This document shows, one piece after another, positions 44,682 through 54,172 of a DNA stretch of 64,000 nt. Source of the stretch: Sphingomonas sp. QA11. GTDB lineage: Bacteria > Pseudomonadota > Alphaproteobacteria > Sphingomonadales > Sphingomonadaceae. The position numbers and the translations under genes were made by a program. The stretch spans positions 5,513,501 to 5,577,500 of the forward strand of contig NZ_CP098774.1 of the NCBI RefSeq assembly GCF_028473665.1, read 5' to 3'. The notes beneath the pieces are model-generated. The model worked only from the letters and a program-made list of their open reading frames with translations. It ran no database searches and was not told the DNA's origin. Within the stretch, counting starts at the first letter, position 1, and each line of letters begins with the position of its first letter.

Positions 44682-46035
44682 GATCACAAAGAGGGTCGTA
44701 GACGCAGCGGATACCCGCGAGAAGGACTATGTCGTCTGGGACGACGAACTTCCCGGCTTCGGCCTGCGCGTGTTCGCCTCGGGCAAGCGCAGCTATGTCA
44801 TTCAGTACCGATTGGCAGGTCGTTCTCGTCGCTTCACCATTGGCCTCCACGGTGTCTGGACGCCAGAACGCGCACGTCAGGAAGCCAAGGCGCTGATGGG
44901 CCGCATCGCTCAGGGCGAGGACCCAGCCGAGGAAAAGCAGCTCGATCACAAGTCCATCTCCGTCAAGGAACTTTGCGATCTCTATCTTGCCGATCTGCGG
45001 GCGGGTCTCATCCTCGGGAAAGGCGGTCGGCCGAAGAAGCCTGGGACCATCGTCTCCGACATAGGCCGCATTCACCGCCACATCGTTCCTCTGCTCGGAA
45101 CGCGCCGAGTCAAGGATCTCACCAAGCCCGATATCACGAAGGCGATGAAGGATATTATGGCGGGCAAAACCCGCCTGGTGGCCAAGACCAGGAAGCTTCG
45201 CGGCAAGTCCATCGTGAAGGGCGGGGCCGGCACCGCCACGCGAACCATCGGATTGTTCGGGGGCATTCTCACCTATGCGGTGGAGGCCGGCATCATCGGT
45301 GGCAACCCCGCGCATGGAGTCCGCCGTCCCAAGGACAACATTCGGGCTCGACGCCTCAGCGAAGCCGAGTATCGAGTTCTCGGCGAGATGCTCAAAGAGG
45401 CGGCAACAAACGAAGCCTACCAAATGACGTCTGAGATCATTCGGCAAATCGCTCTGACCGGATGCCGGCGAGCTGAAATGGTTGCGCTGCAATGGGAAGA
45501 GGCTGACACGGCTTCGAGTTGCCTCCGGCTGATCGACAGCAAGGAAGGCCGCTCGGTTCGCCCGATCGGGTTGCCCGCCGTCGAATATTTTGAGAAGCGC
45601 CGGAAGGAGACGTCCGGCGACTATGTCTTCCCGAGCCGAAGCGGTGACGCCGCATTCGGCAGCTTCCCCAATCACTGGAAAAAGATTTTCGCCGGCTCGC
45701 CGTTGGCGGACATCACGCCTCACGTCCTCCGCCACAGCTTCGCCAGTGTGGCCAACGATCTGGGCTTCACTGAGGTGACGATCGCCGCTTTAGTGGGCCA
45801 CGCCAAGGGCTCGGTGACGAGCAACTATATCCATACGCTCGATACCGCCCTGATCATGGCCGCTGACACCATCTCCGGCTATATTCAGGGGCTGCTCGAC
45901 GGCATCGAGTTCAAGCAAACCACCTATGCGCTGGACCGCGACTCGCGTAAGGCCGCCCTCGCGCGGTTCCTGCAGAAGGCGGCAGCTTCGGCGGAGGATT
46001 CGGCCGACAGCGAGGAGCAGCGCATTGCCGCATAG
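44674..46035 (+). CDS. Tyrosine integrase with N-terminal DUF4102 arm-binding domain
   Basis: A 453-residue site-specific recombinase. N terminus KRVVDAADTREKDYVVWDDE and GLRVFASGKRSYVIQYRLAG is the DUF4102 domain of P4-type integrases. The catalytic domain shows the Arg in LTGCRRAEMVALQWEE, HVLRHSFASVANDLG (H-x-x-R), VGHAKGSVTSNYIH with the nucleophile Tyr near residue 388. It lies 180 nt from the tRNA-Arg fragment and presumably acts there. Confidence 0.96.
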   Translation: MTKITKRVVDAADTREKDYVVWDDELPGFGLRVFASGKRSYVIQYRLAGRSRRFTIGLHGVWTPERARQEAKALMGRIAQGEDPAEEKQLDHKSISVKELCDLYLADLRAGLILGKGGRPKKPGTIVSDIGRIHRHIVPLLGTRRVKDLTKPDITKAMKDIMAGKTRLVAKTRKLRGKSIVKGGAGTATRTIGLFGGILTYAVEAGIIGGNPAHGVRRPKDNIRARRLSEAEYRVLGEMLKEAATNEAYQMTSEIIRQIALTGCRRAEMVALQWEEADTASSCLRLIDSKEGRSVRPIGLPAVEYFEKRRKETSGDYVFPSRSGDAAFGSFPNHWKKIFAGSPLADITPHVLRHSFASVANDLGFTEVTIAALVGHAKGSVTSNYIHTLDTALIMAADTISGYIQGLLDGIEFKQTTYALDRDSRKAALARFLQKAAASAEDSADSEEQRIAA

Positions 46036-46108
46036 CCGGAGTGATGGCCTTTCAGTTATTGCAGTTATGGCCCCGCTCAGCTATATACGCTGGCTAGGAG
46101 CAATCGCC

Positions 46109-46555
46109 ATGGTCAGCCAAGTCGTCAAATTTTCTGGTCTCTCCGATCGGGACCGCAAAAAAGTGTTGCCTTTGGCCAAGCTGGCTGAGGGTGATCGGGT
46201 CGAGTTGCGGGTTCGACGCCGCGACGGTGAGGATCAGACGGTCGCGCTACCCCCCGCTGCGGCCAATGCGGTCGAGACGTTGATCACGCGCTTGCTGAGC
46301 GGCGAGCGCGTGGCAGTTCTCGCCGAAGATCAGGAACTGAGTCCCACGGAGGCGTCCGCCATCTTGGGCATCTCGCGGCCGCTCGTCGTACTGAGGATGG
46401 ATCGCGGTGACTTGCCGTTCCGGTATGTCGGCAAGCACCGCCGCGCGCTGCTCAAGGACGTACTGGGACTGAAGGCCAAGCTCGATGTTCGGCGCAAGGC
46501 TATGGAAGACTTGGCCGCCGACGCTGAGGATCTCCATCTCCGCTATGGCATTTGA
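46109..46555 (+). CDS. HTH DNA-binding antitoxin of a PIN toxin pair
   Basis: A 148-residue protein; start at 46109 is supported by AGGAG at 46096-46100. The HTH is in LSPTEASAILGISRPLVVLR (about residues 77-96), followed by GDLPFRYVGKHRRALLKDVL, a helix-wing pattern of excisionase/MerR-like binding domains. The C-terminal helix could wrap the toxin. It overlaps the PIN gene by 11 nt, the normal order for VapBC-like modules. Confidence 0.8.
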   Translation: MVSQVVKFSGLSDRDRKKVLPLAKLAEGDRVELRVRRRDGEDQTVALPPAAANAVETLITRLLSGERVAVLAEDQELSPTEASAILGISRPLVVLRMDRGDLPFRYVGKHRRALLKDVLGLKAKLDVRRKAMEDLAADAEDLHLRYGI

Positions 46556-47120
46556 TCCCGCTGTAGCGATCTACGACGCCTGCATTCTCTACCCCTTCCA
46601 CTTGAGGAACATCGTCGTTCAGGCCGCTGTAGACGGCTTGGTGGATGCGCGGTGGACCGAAGCGATTCATGACGAATGGATGCGGAGCCTTTTGGCCAAC
46701 GCGCCGGACCTTCCGGCCGCGCACCTGCAGGCCACGAAGGGCCTCATGAACTTGGCAGTGCCGGAGGCCACAGTCACCGGCTACGAAAGGCATATCCAGA
46801 TCGTCAATCTTCCCGATCCGGACGACCGCCATGTCGCCGCAGCCGCGATCGAGGCCGGCGCGCCAATAATCGTAACTTGGAACCTGCGCGACTTTCCCTT
46901 GGCCGAGTTGAGGAAGCACGGCTTGGTGCGTCAGTCGCCGGATGCTCTTCTGGTCAATCTCTATGAGCAGATTCCAGAAATGCTGGTCGCTTCCCTGGCC
47001 AACGCGCGGCGCAATCTCAGCCGATCGCGTATTTCAGGCTCCGATTTCATTGGCATCCTTCGTGGCCAGAAACTCGTCAAGCTCGCGGCGCAGATCGAGA
47101 AGCACCTCGACGATCTATAG
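46545..47120 (+). CDS. PIN-domain ribonuclease toxin
   Basis: A 191-residue protein starting MAFDPAVAIYDACILYPFHL. The PIN acidic residues are visible: D in AIYDACILY, E/D in TEAIHDEW, D in PDPDDRHVAAAAIEAGAPII and the TWNLRDFP segment. PIN toxins cleave RNA with bound metal. Overlaps the HTH antitoxin gene and probably stabilises the integrated element or limits phage. Confidence 0.85.
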   Translation: MAFDPAVAIYDACILYPFHLRNIVVQAAVDGLVDARWTEAIHDEWMRSLLANAPDLPAAHLQATKGLMNLAVPEATVTGYERHIQIVNLPDPDDRHVAAAAIEAGAPIIVTWNLRDFPLAELRKHGLVRQSPDALLVNLYEQIPEMLVASLANARRNLSRSRISGSDFIGILRGQKLVKLAAQIEKHLDDL

Positions 47121-47189
47121 AGCGGCGGTGCTTGGCCCCTGTCTCATCCCCCGAATGGAATCTACCTTGACTCTCGGGCCCGGACGTTA

Positions 47190-47204
47190 GAACAAATAGG
47201 GAAC
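47190..47204. promoter_or_regulatory. LexA (SOS) operator upstream of the imu cassette
   Basis: GAAC AAATAGG GAAC is an exact GAAC-N7-GAAC, which on the other strand is GTTC-N7-GTTC, the known LexA site of alphaproteobacteria. It overlaps the likely -10 region of a promoter whose -35 TTGACT is at 47167-47172, and lies 34 nt before imuA. DNA-damage control of the cassette follows from this. Confidence 0.85.
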
Positions 47205-47238
47205 ATGCTGAACCCGCTCCCGGAGGTCAATAGGAAGC

Positions 47239-47991
47239 TTGCGGCCCGAGCCCGCCATAGAGTCGTTGCGCGCGCAGATCGAGAAGATCGAAGGCAGAAG
47301 CCGACGCGTGAAATCGGTCCTTCCATTCGGAATCGCCGAGGTGGATTCACGACTCCCTGGCGAAGGCCTGGCGCTGGGCGCGCTGCACGAAATCGCGGGA
47401 GGCGGTAACGGCGCCATCGATGGCGCTGCCGCGGCGCTTTTCGCGGCCGGGATCGCCGCGCGCACCAAGGGCAAGGTCCTGTGGTGCATCACCCGTCCCG
47501 ATCTCTTCGCTCCGGCGCTGGCCCAAGCCGGGCTTCCGCCAGATCGCGTGATCTATGTCGAGGCCGGCGACGACAAGACCGTCCTCGCCTGTGTCGAGGA
47601 AGGGCTTAGGCATGGCGGGCTCGGCGCCGTTGTTGCGGAGATCAGCCGCCTGTCGATGACAGCGTCGCGCCGCCTTCAACTCTCGGCTGAGGGCACAGGC
47701 GCGATCGGTCTCGCGCTTCGACGCTGGCGTCGACAGACCGAGGCCACGGATTTCGGCCAGCCAACCGCTGCCATGACACGCTGGCGGGTTTCGGCCCTGC
47801 CGTCACCTGCTTTGCCCGTGCCGGGCGTCGGCCGACATCGCTGGCTTGTCGAGTTGATCCGCGCACGCGCGGGCGAGAGTGCTGATTTCGAACTGGAGGC
47901 GTGCGATGACACGGGTTGTCTCGCTCTTCCTGCCCACATGGTCGACGGATCGCGTGCGCAGGGGAGCCGGCGAGACGGCGCCTCCGGCTGA
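47239..47991 (+). CDS. imuA: ImuA, SOS mutagenesis accessory protein
   Basis: A 250-residue protein, probably with the TTG start at 47239 (an AGGA lies just upstream). It has the RecA-like fold layout, VLPFGIAEVDSRLPGEGLAL and LHEIAGGGNGAIDGAAAALF, where the P-loop Lys is missing, and VLWCITRPDLFAPALAQAGL. ImuA works with ImuB and DnaE2 in damage-induced mutagenesis. First gene after the LexA site; its 3' end overlaps imuB by 86 nt, as is usual in this cassette. Confidence 0.9.
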   Translation: MRPEPAIESLRAQIEKIEGRSRRVKSVLPFGIAEVDSRLPGEGLALGALHEIAGGGNGAIDGAAAALFAAGIAARTKGKVLWCITRPDLFAPALAQAGLPPDRVIYVEAGDDKTVLACVEEGLRHGGLGAVVAEISRLSMTASRRLQLSAEGTGAIGLALRRWRRQTEATDFGQPTAAMTRWRVSALPSPALPVPGVGRHRWLVELIRARAGESADFELEACDDTGCLALPAHMVDGSRAQGSRRDGASG

Positions 47992-49429
47992 GGCGCCGCT
48001 CGTCCTGATTGGCCATAATGGAAGAAGACGGGTGGTGGTCGCGACGGACGCTGCGGCCCATGCCGCAGGCCTCCGCGTCGGGATGCCGGCGACCAAGGCC
48101 CAGGCCCTCGTCCCCGGCCTCGGCATTCAGGACGCCACGCCCGCGGCCGACGCCGATGCGCTCGACCGCCTCGCGCTCTGGATCATGCAACGCTACGCGC
48201 CCGTCGTCGCCGCCGATCCACCAGACGGGATCGTTATCGATACGACCGGCGCCGATCATCTGCATGGTGGCGAGCAGGCCATGCTCGCCGGAATGATCGA
48301 CCGCATGGCTGGTTCGGGAATTGCCGCCCGTGCTGCCGCCGCGGACACTCTGGGTGCGGCACACGCGCTGGCACGCTACGCTGGCCGATCAATCGTGATC
48401 TCCCAGCCGGGAGCCGCCGAAGCGGCCGTCGTGCCGCTGCCTATCGCGGCGCTTCGCCTGTCGCCCGCCCTTATCGGCAATCTGCGAACGCTGGGCTTCG
48501 ACCGAATCGGCGATCTGCTTGCGCAGCCGCGCGCGCCGCTCACGCTTCGCTTCGGCCCACACCTCGGCCGCCGGATCGACCAGGCGCTAGGCTTCGCGCC
48601 CGAACTCATCGAGCCGATCCGGTCGGAGAATCTGATCGAGGTCCGCCGCAGTTTTCCCGAGCCGATCGGCGCCGCCGAGACGATCGCCCGCTATATCGGC
48701 AAACTTGTTGTCGAGCTTTGCGCGGCGCTCGAGGAACACGGCATGGGCGTACTGCGTCTCGACCTGCTCTGTCACCGCGTCGACAACATCATGCAGGCGA
48801 TCCGTGTCGGCACCGCCTTGCCAGTGCGCGACGTCAAACGCCTGACCCGGCTTCTTTGCGACAAGATCGAGACCATCGAACCGGGCTTCGGCATCGAGAT
48901 CCTCGCACTGACCGCGACGATCGCCGAACCGCTCGCCGACAAGCAGACCGTCACCTCCCTGATCGAAGACGCCGTCGCCGACGTCTCCGATCTCGTCGAT
49001 ACCCTCGCCAATCGGGTCGGCGAGCAGCGCATCTACCGCGTCGCGCCAGTCGCCAGCGACGTGCCTGAGCGCTCCATATGCCGCGTGCCAGCAATGTCTC
49101 CCGAGACAGGCGCGACATGGTCCGGCGACTGGCCCCGCCCGCCGCGGCTGCTTGATCGGCCCGAATTAATCGAGACCGTCTCGCTGCTGCCCGATCATCC
49201 GCCTGTATCCTTCACCTGGCGCGGCGTGCGGCGACGCGTGAAGCGCGCCGACGGCCCAGAGCGTCTGTTTGGCGAGTGGTGGAAGCGCGATGCCGAGCTG
49301 GTCGCGGTGCGCGACTACTTCCGGGTCGAGGACGACGCGGGCGAACGCTACTGGATCTACCGCGCCGGCGACGGCGAGGATGCGGCAACCGGATCGCACC
49401 GCTGGTTCCTGCATGGGGTGTTCGGATGA
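47906..49429 (+). CDS. imuB: ImuB, inactive Y-family polymerase homologue
   Basis: A 507-residue protein starting MTRVVSLFLPTWSTDRVRR. It is laid out like a Y-family DNA polymerase (palm, fingers, little finger) but the catalytic acidic residues are replaced: the first strand reads SLFLPTW instead of the HIDMDxFFA type, and the SxDE motif region reads IDTTGADHLHGGE. ImuB therefore bridges DnaE2 to the beta clamp rather than polymerising. ATGA overlap with dnaE2. Confidence 0.92.
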   Translation: MTRVVSLFLPTWSTDRVRRGAGETAPPAEAPLVLIGHNGRRRVVVATDAAAHAAGLRVGMPATKAQALVPGLGIQDATPAADADALDRLALWIMQRYAPVVAADPPDGIVIDTTGADHLHGGEQAMLAGMIDRMAGSGIAARAAAADTLGAAHALARYAGRSIVISQPGAAEAAVVPLPIAALRLSPALIGNLRTLGFDRIGDLLAQPRAPLTLRFGPHLGRRIDQALGFAPELIEPIRSENLIEVRRSFPEPIGAAETIARYIGKLVVELCAALEEHGMGVLRLDLLCHRVDNIMQAIRVGTALPVRDVKRLTRLLCDKIETIEPGFGIEILALTATIAEPLADKQTVTSLIEDAVADVSDLVDTLANRVGEQRIYRVAPVASDVPERSICRVPAMSPETGATWSGDWPRPPRLLDRPELIETVSLLPDHPPVSFTWRGVRRRVKRADGPERLFGEWWKRDAELVAVRDYFRVEDDAGERYWIYRAGDGEDAATGSHRWFLHGVFG

Positions 49430-52400
49430 CCAGCCCCCGCTATGCCGAGCTTCAGGTCACTTCCCATTTCAGCTTCCTGCGGGGCGCGAGCGGCTGCGAC
49501 GAACTATTCGCCGCCGCTGCCATGCTCGGCATCGAGGCCCTGGCCATCGTAGACCGCAACTCGCTGGCCGGCATCGTCCGCGCCCACGAGGCCGCCAGGA
49601 CCACCGGCGTGCGCCTCGTTATTGGCTGCCGCCTTGACCTTGCCGACGGCATGTCGGTCCTAGTCTACCCAACCGATCGACCAGCCTATTCACGGCTCTG
49701 CCGACTTCTCTCGCTCGGCAAGAAACGCGGCGGTAAGGCGAAGTGCCACCTCGAATGGGCCGATCTGGTCGCCTATGGCGATGGCCTGCTCGCCGTCCTT
49801 TTGCCCGACGTCCCAGACGATGAGTGCGGCCTGCGCCTGCGGCGGCTGCGTGACGCCTTTGGCGATCGGGCTTACATGGCGCTGTCGCTGCGCCGACGGC
49901 CGAACGACCAGCTTCGTCTCCACGAGCTGTCCAACCTCGCGACGCAGATGCGGGTGCCGTCCATCGTCACCAACGATGTGCTGTTCCACGCGCCCGAACG
50001 GCGCATCCTGCAAGACGTTGTCACCTGCATCCGCCATAACGTCACCATCGACGCACTTGGGGAGCGGCGCGAACGGCACGCCGACCGCTATCTCAAGCCG
50101 CCCGAGGAGATGCACCGGCTGTTTCGCCGCTATCCCGAGGCTCTTGCCCGGACCGTTCAGATCATGGAGCGCTGCCGGTTCTCGCTCGATGAGCTGTCCT
50201 ATCAATATCCCGAGGAGCGCGACGATCCCGCTCTGACGCCGCAAGAAACGCTGGCCAATCTGACGTGGGAAGGCGCCGCCGAGCGTTATCCCGAGGGCCT
50301 CCCGGACAGCGTCCGCGCCACGCTCGAGCACGAACTGCGGCTGATCGAGAAGCTACAATACGCCCCCTACTTTCTCACGGTGAACAGCATCGTGCGCTTC
50401 GCGCGCTCCAAGGATATCCTGTGCCAGGGGCGCGGCTCGGCTGCCAACTCCGCCGTCTGCTATGTGCTGGGCATCACCTCGATCGATCCTGGCCGAAATG
50501 ACCTCCTGTTCGAGCGCTTCGTAAGCGAGGAACGGCGCGAGCCACCCGACATCGACGTGGACTTTGAGCATGAGCGGCGCGAGATCGTCATGCAGTGGGT
50601 GTTTGAGGCCTATGGCCGCGACCATGCCGCGCTTTGCTCGACCGTCATCCGCTACCGCTCGAAGGGCGCGCTGCGCGATGTCGGCAAGGCGCTCGGTCTC
50701 ACCGAAGATTTGATCAAGACCTTGTCGTCGCAGGTCTGGGGCTGGTCGGAAGAAGGCGTCGAGCCCAAGCACGTCGAGGAGCTGAACCTCAACCTCGGCG
50801 ATCGCCGGCTCCGCCTAGCGCTGGATCTCGCCCGCCAGCTCATGGGCGCGCCGCGCCATCTCTCGCAGCATCCTGGCGGCTTCGTACTGACTCATGACCG
50901 GCTCGACGAGCTGGTGCCGATCGAGCCGGCCGCCATGGCCAATCGCCAGGTCATCGAATGGGACAAGGACGACATCGATGCCCTGAAGTTCATGAAGGTC
51001 GACGTCTTGGCCTTGGGCATGTTGACCTGCATGAAACGCGGCCTTGACCTCCTGGCCGACCACAAGGGCGTCCATCTGGATCTCTCGACCATCCCGGCTG
51101 AAGACCCACGCACTTATGCGATGATCAGGAAGGCCGACACGCTCGGCACCTTCCAGATCGAGTCCCGCGCGCAGATGTCGATGCTGCCGCGCCTCAAACC
51201 CCGGACGTATTACGATCTCGTCGTCCAGGTTGCCATCGTGCGGCCTGGTCCGATCCAGGGCGATATGGTGCATCCCTATCTACGCCGCCGAGAAGGGCTG
51301 GAGCCGGTCAACTATCCCAAGCCCGAGCTGGAGCAGGTGCTTGGCAAGACGCTGGGCGTACCGCTGTTTCAGGAACAGGCGATGCGCGTCGCCATCGAAT
51401 GCGCTGGGTTTACGCCCGGCGAGGCCGACTTGCTGCGCAAGTCGATGGCGACCTTCAAGTTCACCGGCGGCGTCTCTCACTTCCGCGATAAGCTCATCAC
51501 CGGCATGGTCGACAATGGCTATGAGCGGGAATTCGCCGAACAGACCTTCAAGCAGCTCGAAGGTTTTGGCAGTTACGGATTTCCCGAAAGCCACGCAGCC
51601 TCTTTTGCGCTCATCGCCTACGCGTCGGCTTGGCTAAAATGCTGGCATCCCGATATTTTTTGCGCGGCGCTGCTCAACTCCCAACCAATGGGCTTCTACG
51701 CCCCCGCCCAGATCGTCCGCGACGCACAGGACCATCGCGTCGAGGTCCGGCCAGTCTGCATTAATGCATCGCGCTGGGACTGCACCCTGGAGCCGACCGC
51801 CGACGATAGCCGGTTCGCCGTTCGCCTTGGCTTGCGCATGGTCAAGGGTCTAGCCAACGCCAATGCCGCCGCCATCGTCGGCGCGCGGGCTGACACGCCG
51901 TTCGTCTCGATCGACGATCTGTGGCGCCGCGCCGGCGTGCCTGTCGCAGCACTCGTGCAGATCGCCGACGGTGACGGCTTCCGACCAGCGCTCGGTATGG
52001 CCCGGCGCGAGGCGCTCTGGGCCATCAAGGCGCTACGGGACGAACCCTTGCCGCTCTTCGCCGCGGCCACTGCCCGCGAGCAGCAGCTCGTGCCCGAAAT
52101 CAGCGAGCCCGCCATCAGTCTTCGTCCGATGACGGCAGGCGCGGAGGTGGTAGAAGATTACGGCCATGTCGGTCTGTCGCTGCGTAGCCACCCTGTCGCC
52201 TTCCTGCGCGACGACTTACGCCGCCGGCGCATCGTCACTTGCCAGGAGGCGATGGACGCCCGCGACGGGCGCTGGGTGGAGGCGGCCGGCCTCGTCCTGG
52301 TCCGCCAGCGGCCGGGAAGCGCCAAGGGCGTGATGTTCATCACTCTCGAAGACGAAAGCGGCATAGCCAATCTTGTCGTTTGGCCACAGATGTTCGAGAA

Positions 52401-52698
52401 GAACCGCCGCATCATCTTATCGGCCGGCATGGTCGCCGTGCGTGGCCGTGTCCAGCGCGAGGGTGAAGTGGTACATCTCGTGGCCCAGCGGTTGACCGAT
52501 CTCTCGGCCGAGCTGGCCAGCGTCGGTGACCGCAACGGTGCGTTTCCGCTGCCGCACGGCCGCGGCGACGAATTCCACCACGGCTCGCCGACGCCCGATC
52601 CGCGCGGTCTGGCGCCCAACGGCCTGCGTACGCGCGACATCTACGTTCGCGATCTGCACATCGACTCGATTAAGGTGAAAACACGAGACTTCAGATAA
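49426..52698 (+). CDS. dnaE2: Error-prone DNA polymerase DnaE2
   Basis: A 1,090-residue C-family polymerase, the usual length. Start MTSPRYAELQVTSHFSFLRG; N-terminal PHP domain; palm motifs CQGRGSAANSAVCYVLGITS, PDIDVDFEHERREIVMQW and ALKFMKVDVLALGMLTCMKR carry the catalytic Asp residues; the C-terminal OB fold is in VLVRQRPGSAKGVMFITLED. It carries out translesion synthesis together with ImuA/ImuB. The C-terminal tail ends SIKVKTRDFR. The whole cassette is on the mobile element. Confidence 0.97.
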   Translation: MTSPRYAELQVTSHFSFLRGASGCDELFAAAAMLGIEALAIVDRNSLAGIVRAHEAARTTGVRLVIGCRLDLADGMSVLVYPTDRPAYSRLCRLLSLGKKRGGKAKCHLEWADLVAYGDGLLAVLLPDVPDDECGLRLRRLRDAFGDRAYMALSLRRRPNDQLRLHELSNLATQMRVPSIVTNDVLFHAPERRILQDVVTCIRHNVTIDALGERRERHADRYLKPPEEMHRLFRRYPEALARTVQIMERCRFSLDELSYQYPEERDDPALTPQETLANLTWEGAAERYPEGLPDSVRATLEHELRLIEKLQYAPYFLTVNSIVRFARSKDILCQGRGSAANSAVCYVLGITSIDPGRNDLLFERFVSEERREPPDIDVDFEHERREIVMQWVFEAYGRDHAALCSTVIRYRSKGALRDVGKALGLTEDLIKTLSSQVWGWSEEGVEPKHVEELNLNLGDRRLRLALDLARQLMGAPRHLSQHPGGFVLTHDRLDELVPIEPAAMANRQVIEWDKDDIDALKFMKVDVLALGMLTCMKRGLDLLADHKGVHLDLSTIPAEDPRTYAMIRKADTLGTFQIESRAQMSMLPRLKPRTYYDLVVQVAIVRPGPIQGDMVHPYLRRREGLEPVNYPKPELEQVLGKTLGVPLFQEQAMRVAIECAGFTPGEADLLRKSMATFKFTGGVSHFRDKLITGMVDNGYEREFAEQTFKQLEGFGSYGFPESHAASFALIAYASAWLKCWHPDIFCAALLNSQPMGFYAPAQIVRDAQDHRVEVRPVCINASRWDCTLEPTADDSRFAVRLGLRMVKGLANANAAAIVGARADTPFVSIDDLWRRAGVPVAALVQIADGDGFRPALGMARREALWAIKALRDEPLPLFAAATAREQQLVPEISEPAISLRPMTAGAEVVEDYGHVGLSLRSHPVAFLRDDLRRRRIVTCQEAMDARDGRWVEAAGLVLVRQRPGSAKGVMFITLEDESGIANLVVWPQMFEKNRRIILSAGMVAVRGRVQREGEVVHLVAQRLTDLSAELASVGDRNGAFPLPHGRGDEFHHGSPTPDPRGLAPNGLRTRDIYVRDLHIDSIKVKTRDFR

Positions 52699-52806
52699 TA
52701 GTGTAGAATAGCCGCCTTCCAAGCCGACTAGCGTTCGCTACGCTCAAGCAGCGATGGATCGCTACATTCTATCCGGGCCGCCGCTTCAACCTTGGACTAG
52801 ACCTTG

Positions 52807-52878
52807 AGGGGAAAGCCTTCCCCTGCGCCCGAGCCTGTCGGTCTCGGTCGACCCCTTCTGCGGGGCGGCTTCCCCGCA
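52807..52878. other. Two hairpins in the region before the DUF932 gene
   Basis: AGGGGAA/TTCCCCT with a 4-nt loop (52807-52824) and TGCGGGG/CCCCGCA with a 6-nt loop (52859-52878) are both perfect 7-bp stems, in the 273-nt gap between dnaE2 and DUF932. They may end the imu transcript or shape the leader of the next unit. No gene is seen in this gap. Confidence 0.55.
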
Positions 52879-52916
52879 ACGCCCCCTGAGAGTGAGAGTG
52901 CGGTGGGATTTTCCGT

Positions 52917-52956
52917 GACAGGTTGAGGGCTGGAGAAGAGGTCTCCGGCGCCCGTC
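52917..52956 (+). ncRNA. Leader RNA structure, copy A (before DUF932)
   Basis: An outer stem GACAGG/CCCGTC (52917-52922 with 52951-52956, one mismatch) encloses an inner 7-bp hairpin CTGGAGA/TCTCCGG (52930-52936 with 52942-52948, loop AGAGG). It ends 15 nt before the ATG at 52972 and next to the ribosome site GGAG (52959-52962). The inner 3' arm could also pair with that ribosome site. Copy B upstream of the ParB gene has the same layout with compensating changes. Confidence 0.55.
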
Positions 52957-52971
52957 ATGGAGATTGGTCTC

Positions 52972-54168
52972 ATGACCCAGGTTTCAGTTCTCGATGCGCG
53001 CCGCGACGCCAGCGGCGGTTACGCGGTCGATGTCGGCCGCGGTGAGCGGATCGGCCGTGTTTCGTCGGAATGGTTTTCCCGGCCGGCAGACGAGCGGTAT
53101 CTGTCGTTGTCCGAACTGGCGCACTCCGTTCGCGACCGCGCCGATCGCAGCCGGACGCGCGTGGTCGAGAGCGCGCTCATCCACGTTGAAGCGAACCGCG
53201 GCGACCCGGAACGGCTGGCGTTGATCCTGCCGGGCACCGATACGCCCATCGCCCCCACCCATTGGAGCTTCGGCCAATTGGCCAGCCTGGTCGGCGCGCC
53301 GGCCGCCTATCTGCGCCAGCTCCCGGCGCCGCTCGCCGCGATCAACCTGCAGTATGGCCTGACGTCCAATCGGGCCGAGCAGATCAAGGCGCTCGAAACC
53401 GATAACGGCCGCATCGAACTGCGCGCCGTCACCGGTCCGGACTATGGCCGTATCTTCGACTACGAACTGGTCGAGGCGGTGCAGCGCATTGCCGGCAATG
53501 GCACGGGCGACACACGCTGGAAAGTGCCTGGCGTGCTCGACTGGTCGACTGGCATCTACAATCCGCGCGTCGATATCACCAGGGACACCACGACGCTATA
53601 CGCCTCGGACCGCGACGTCTTCCTCTTCCTGGTCGATGACCTGAACCCTATCGAGGCCGGCCGGCTGCCTGACGGCTCGCCCGACCTCTATTTCCGGGGC
53701 TTCTACTGCTGGAACTCTGAGGTTGGCGCCAAAACGCTCGGCATGGCGAGCTTCTATCTGCGCGCGGTCTGCCAGAATCGAAACCTCTGGGGCGTGGAGG
53801 ATTTTGAGGAGATCACCATCCGCCACTCCAAATATGCCGCCAATCGCTTCGCCCATGAGGCAGCGCCGGCGCTTGCGAACTTCGCCAATTCCTCAGCCGT
53901 GCCTTTCGTCAACGGCATCAAGATGGCCCGCGAGCGGATCGTGGCGCGCACCGATGAGGATCGTACCGACTTCCTGCGCCGCCGCGGCTTCTCAAAGGCC
54001 GAGACCGGCAAGATCATCGACACCGTGCTGGCCGAGGAAGGTCGGCCGCCCGAGAGCATCTTCGATTTCGTACAGGGCATCACCGCCGTCGCACGCGACA
54101 AGCCCCATCAGGACTCTCGCCTCGACATGGAGGCCAAGGCGAAGAAGCTGCTCGATCGAGCCGCCTGA
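52972..54168 (+). CDS. DUF932 family protein
   Basis: A 398-residue protein starting MTQVSVLDARRDASGG; the GGAG site 9 nt upstream fits this start better than an ATG 15 nt earlier, which would lie next to the leader hairpin. Typical DUF932 features include PTHWSFGQLASLVGAPAAYL, LRAVTGPDYGRIFDYELVEA and FYCWNSEVGAKTLGMASFYL. Members are common on plasmids and ICEs of alphaproteobacteria, function not established. First gene of the plasmid-like block. Confidence 0.88.
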   Translation: MTQVSVLDARRDASGGYAVDVGRGERIGRVSSEWFSRPADERYLSLSELAHSVRDRADRSRTRVVESALIHVEANRGDPERLALILPGTDTPIAPTHWSFGQLASLVGAPAAYLRQLPAPLAAINLQYGLTSNRAEQIKALETDNGRIELRAVTGPDYGRIFDYELVEAVQRIAGNGTGDTRWKVPGVLDWSTGIYNPRVDITRDTTTLYASDRDVFLFLVDDLNPIEAGRLPDGSPDLYFRGFYCWNSEVGAKTLGMASFYLRAVCQNRNLWGVEDFEEITIRHSKYAANRFAHEAAPALANFANSSAVPFVNGIKMARERIVARTDEDRTDFLRRRGFSKAETGKIIDTVLAEEGRPPESIFDFVQGITAVARDKPHQDSRLDMEAKAKKLLDRAA

Positions 54169-54172
54169 CATC

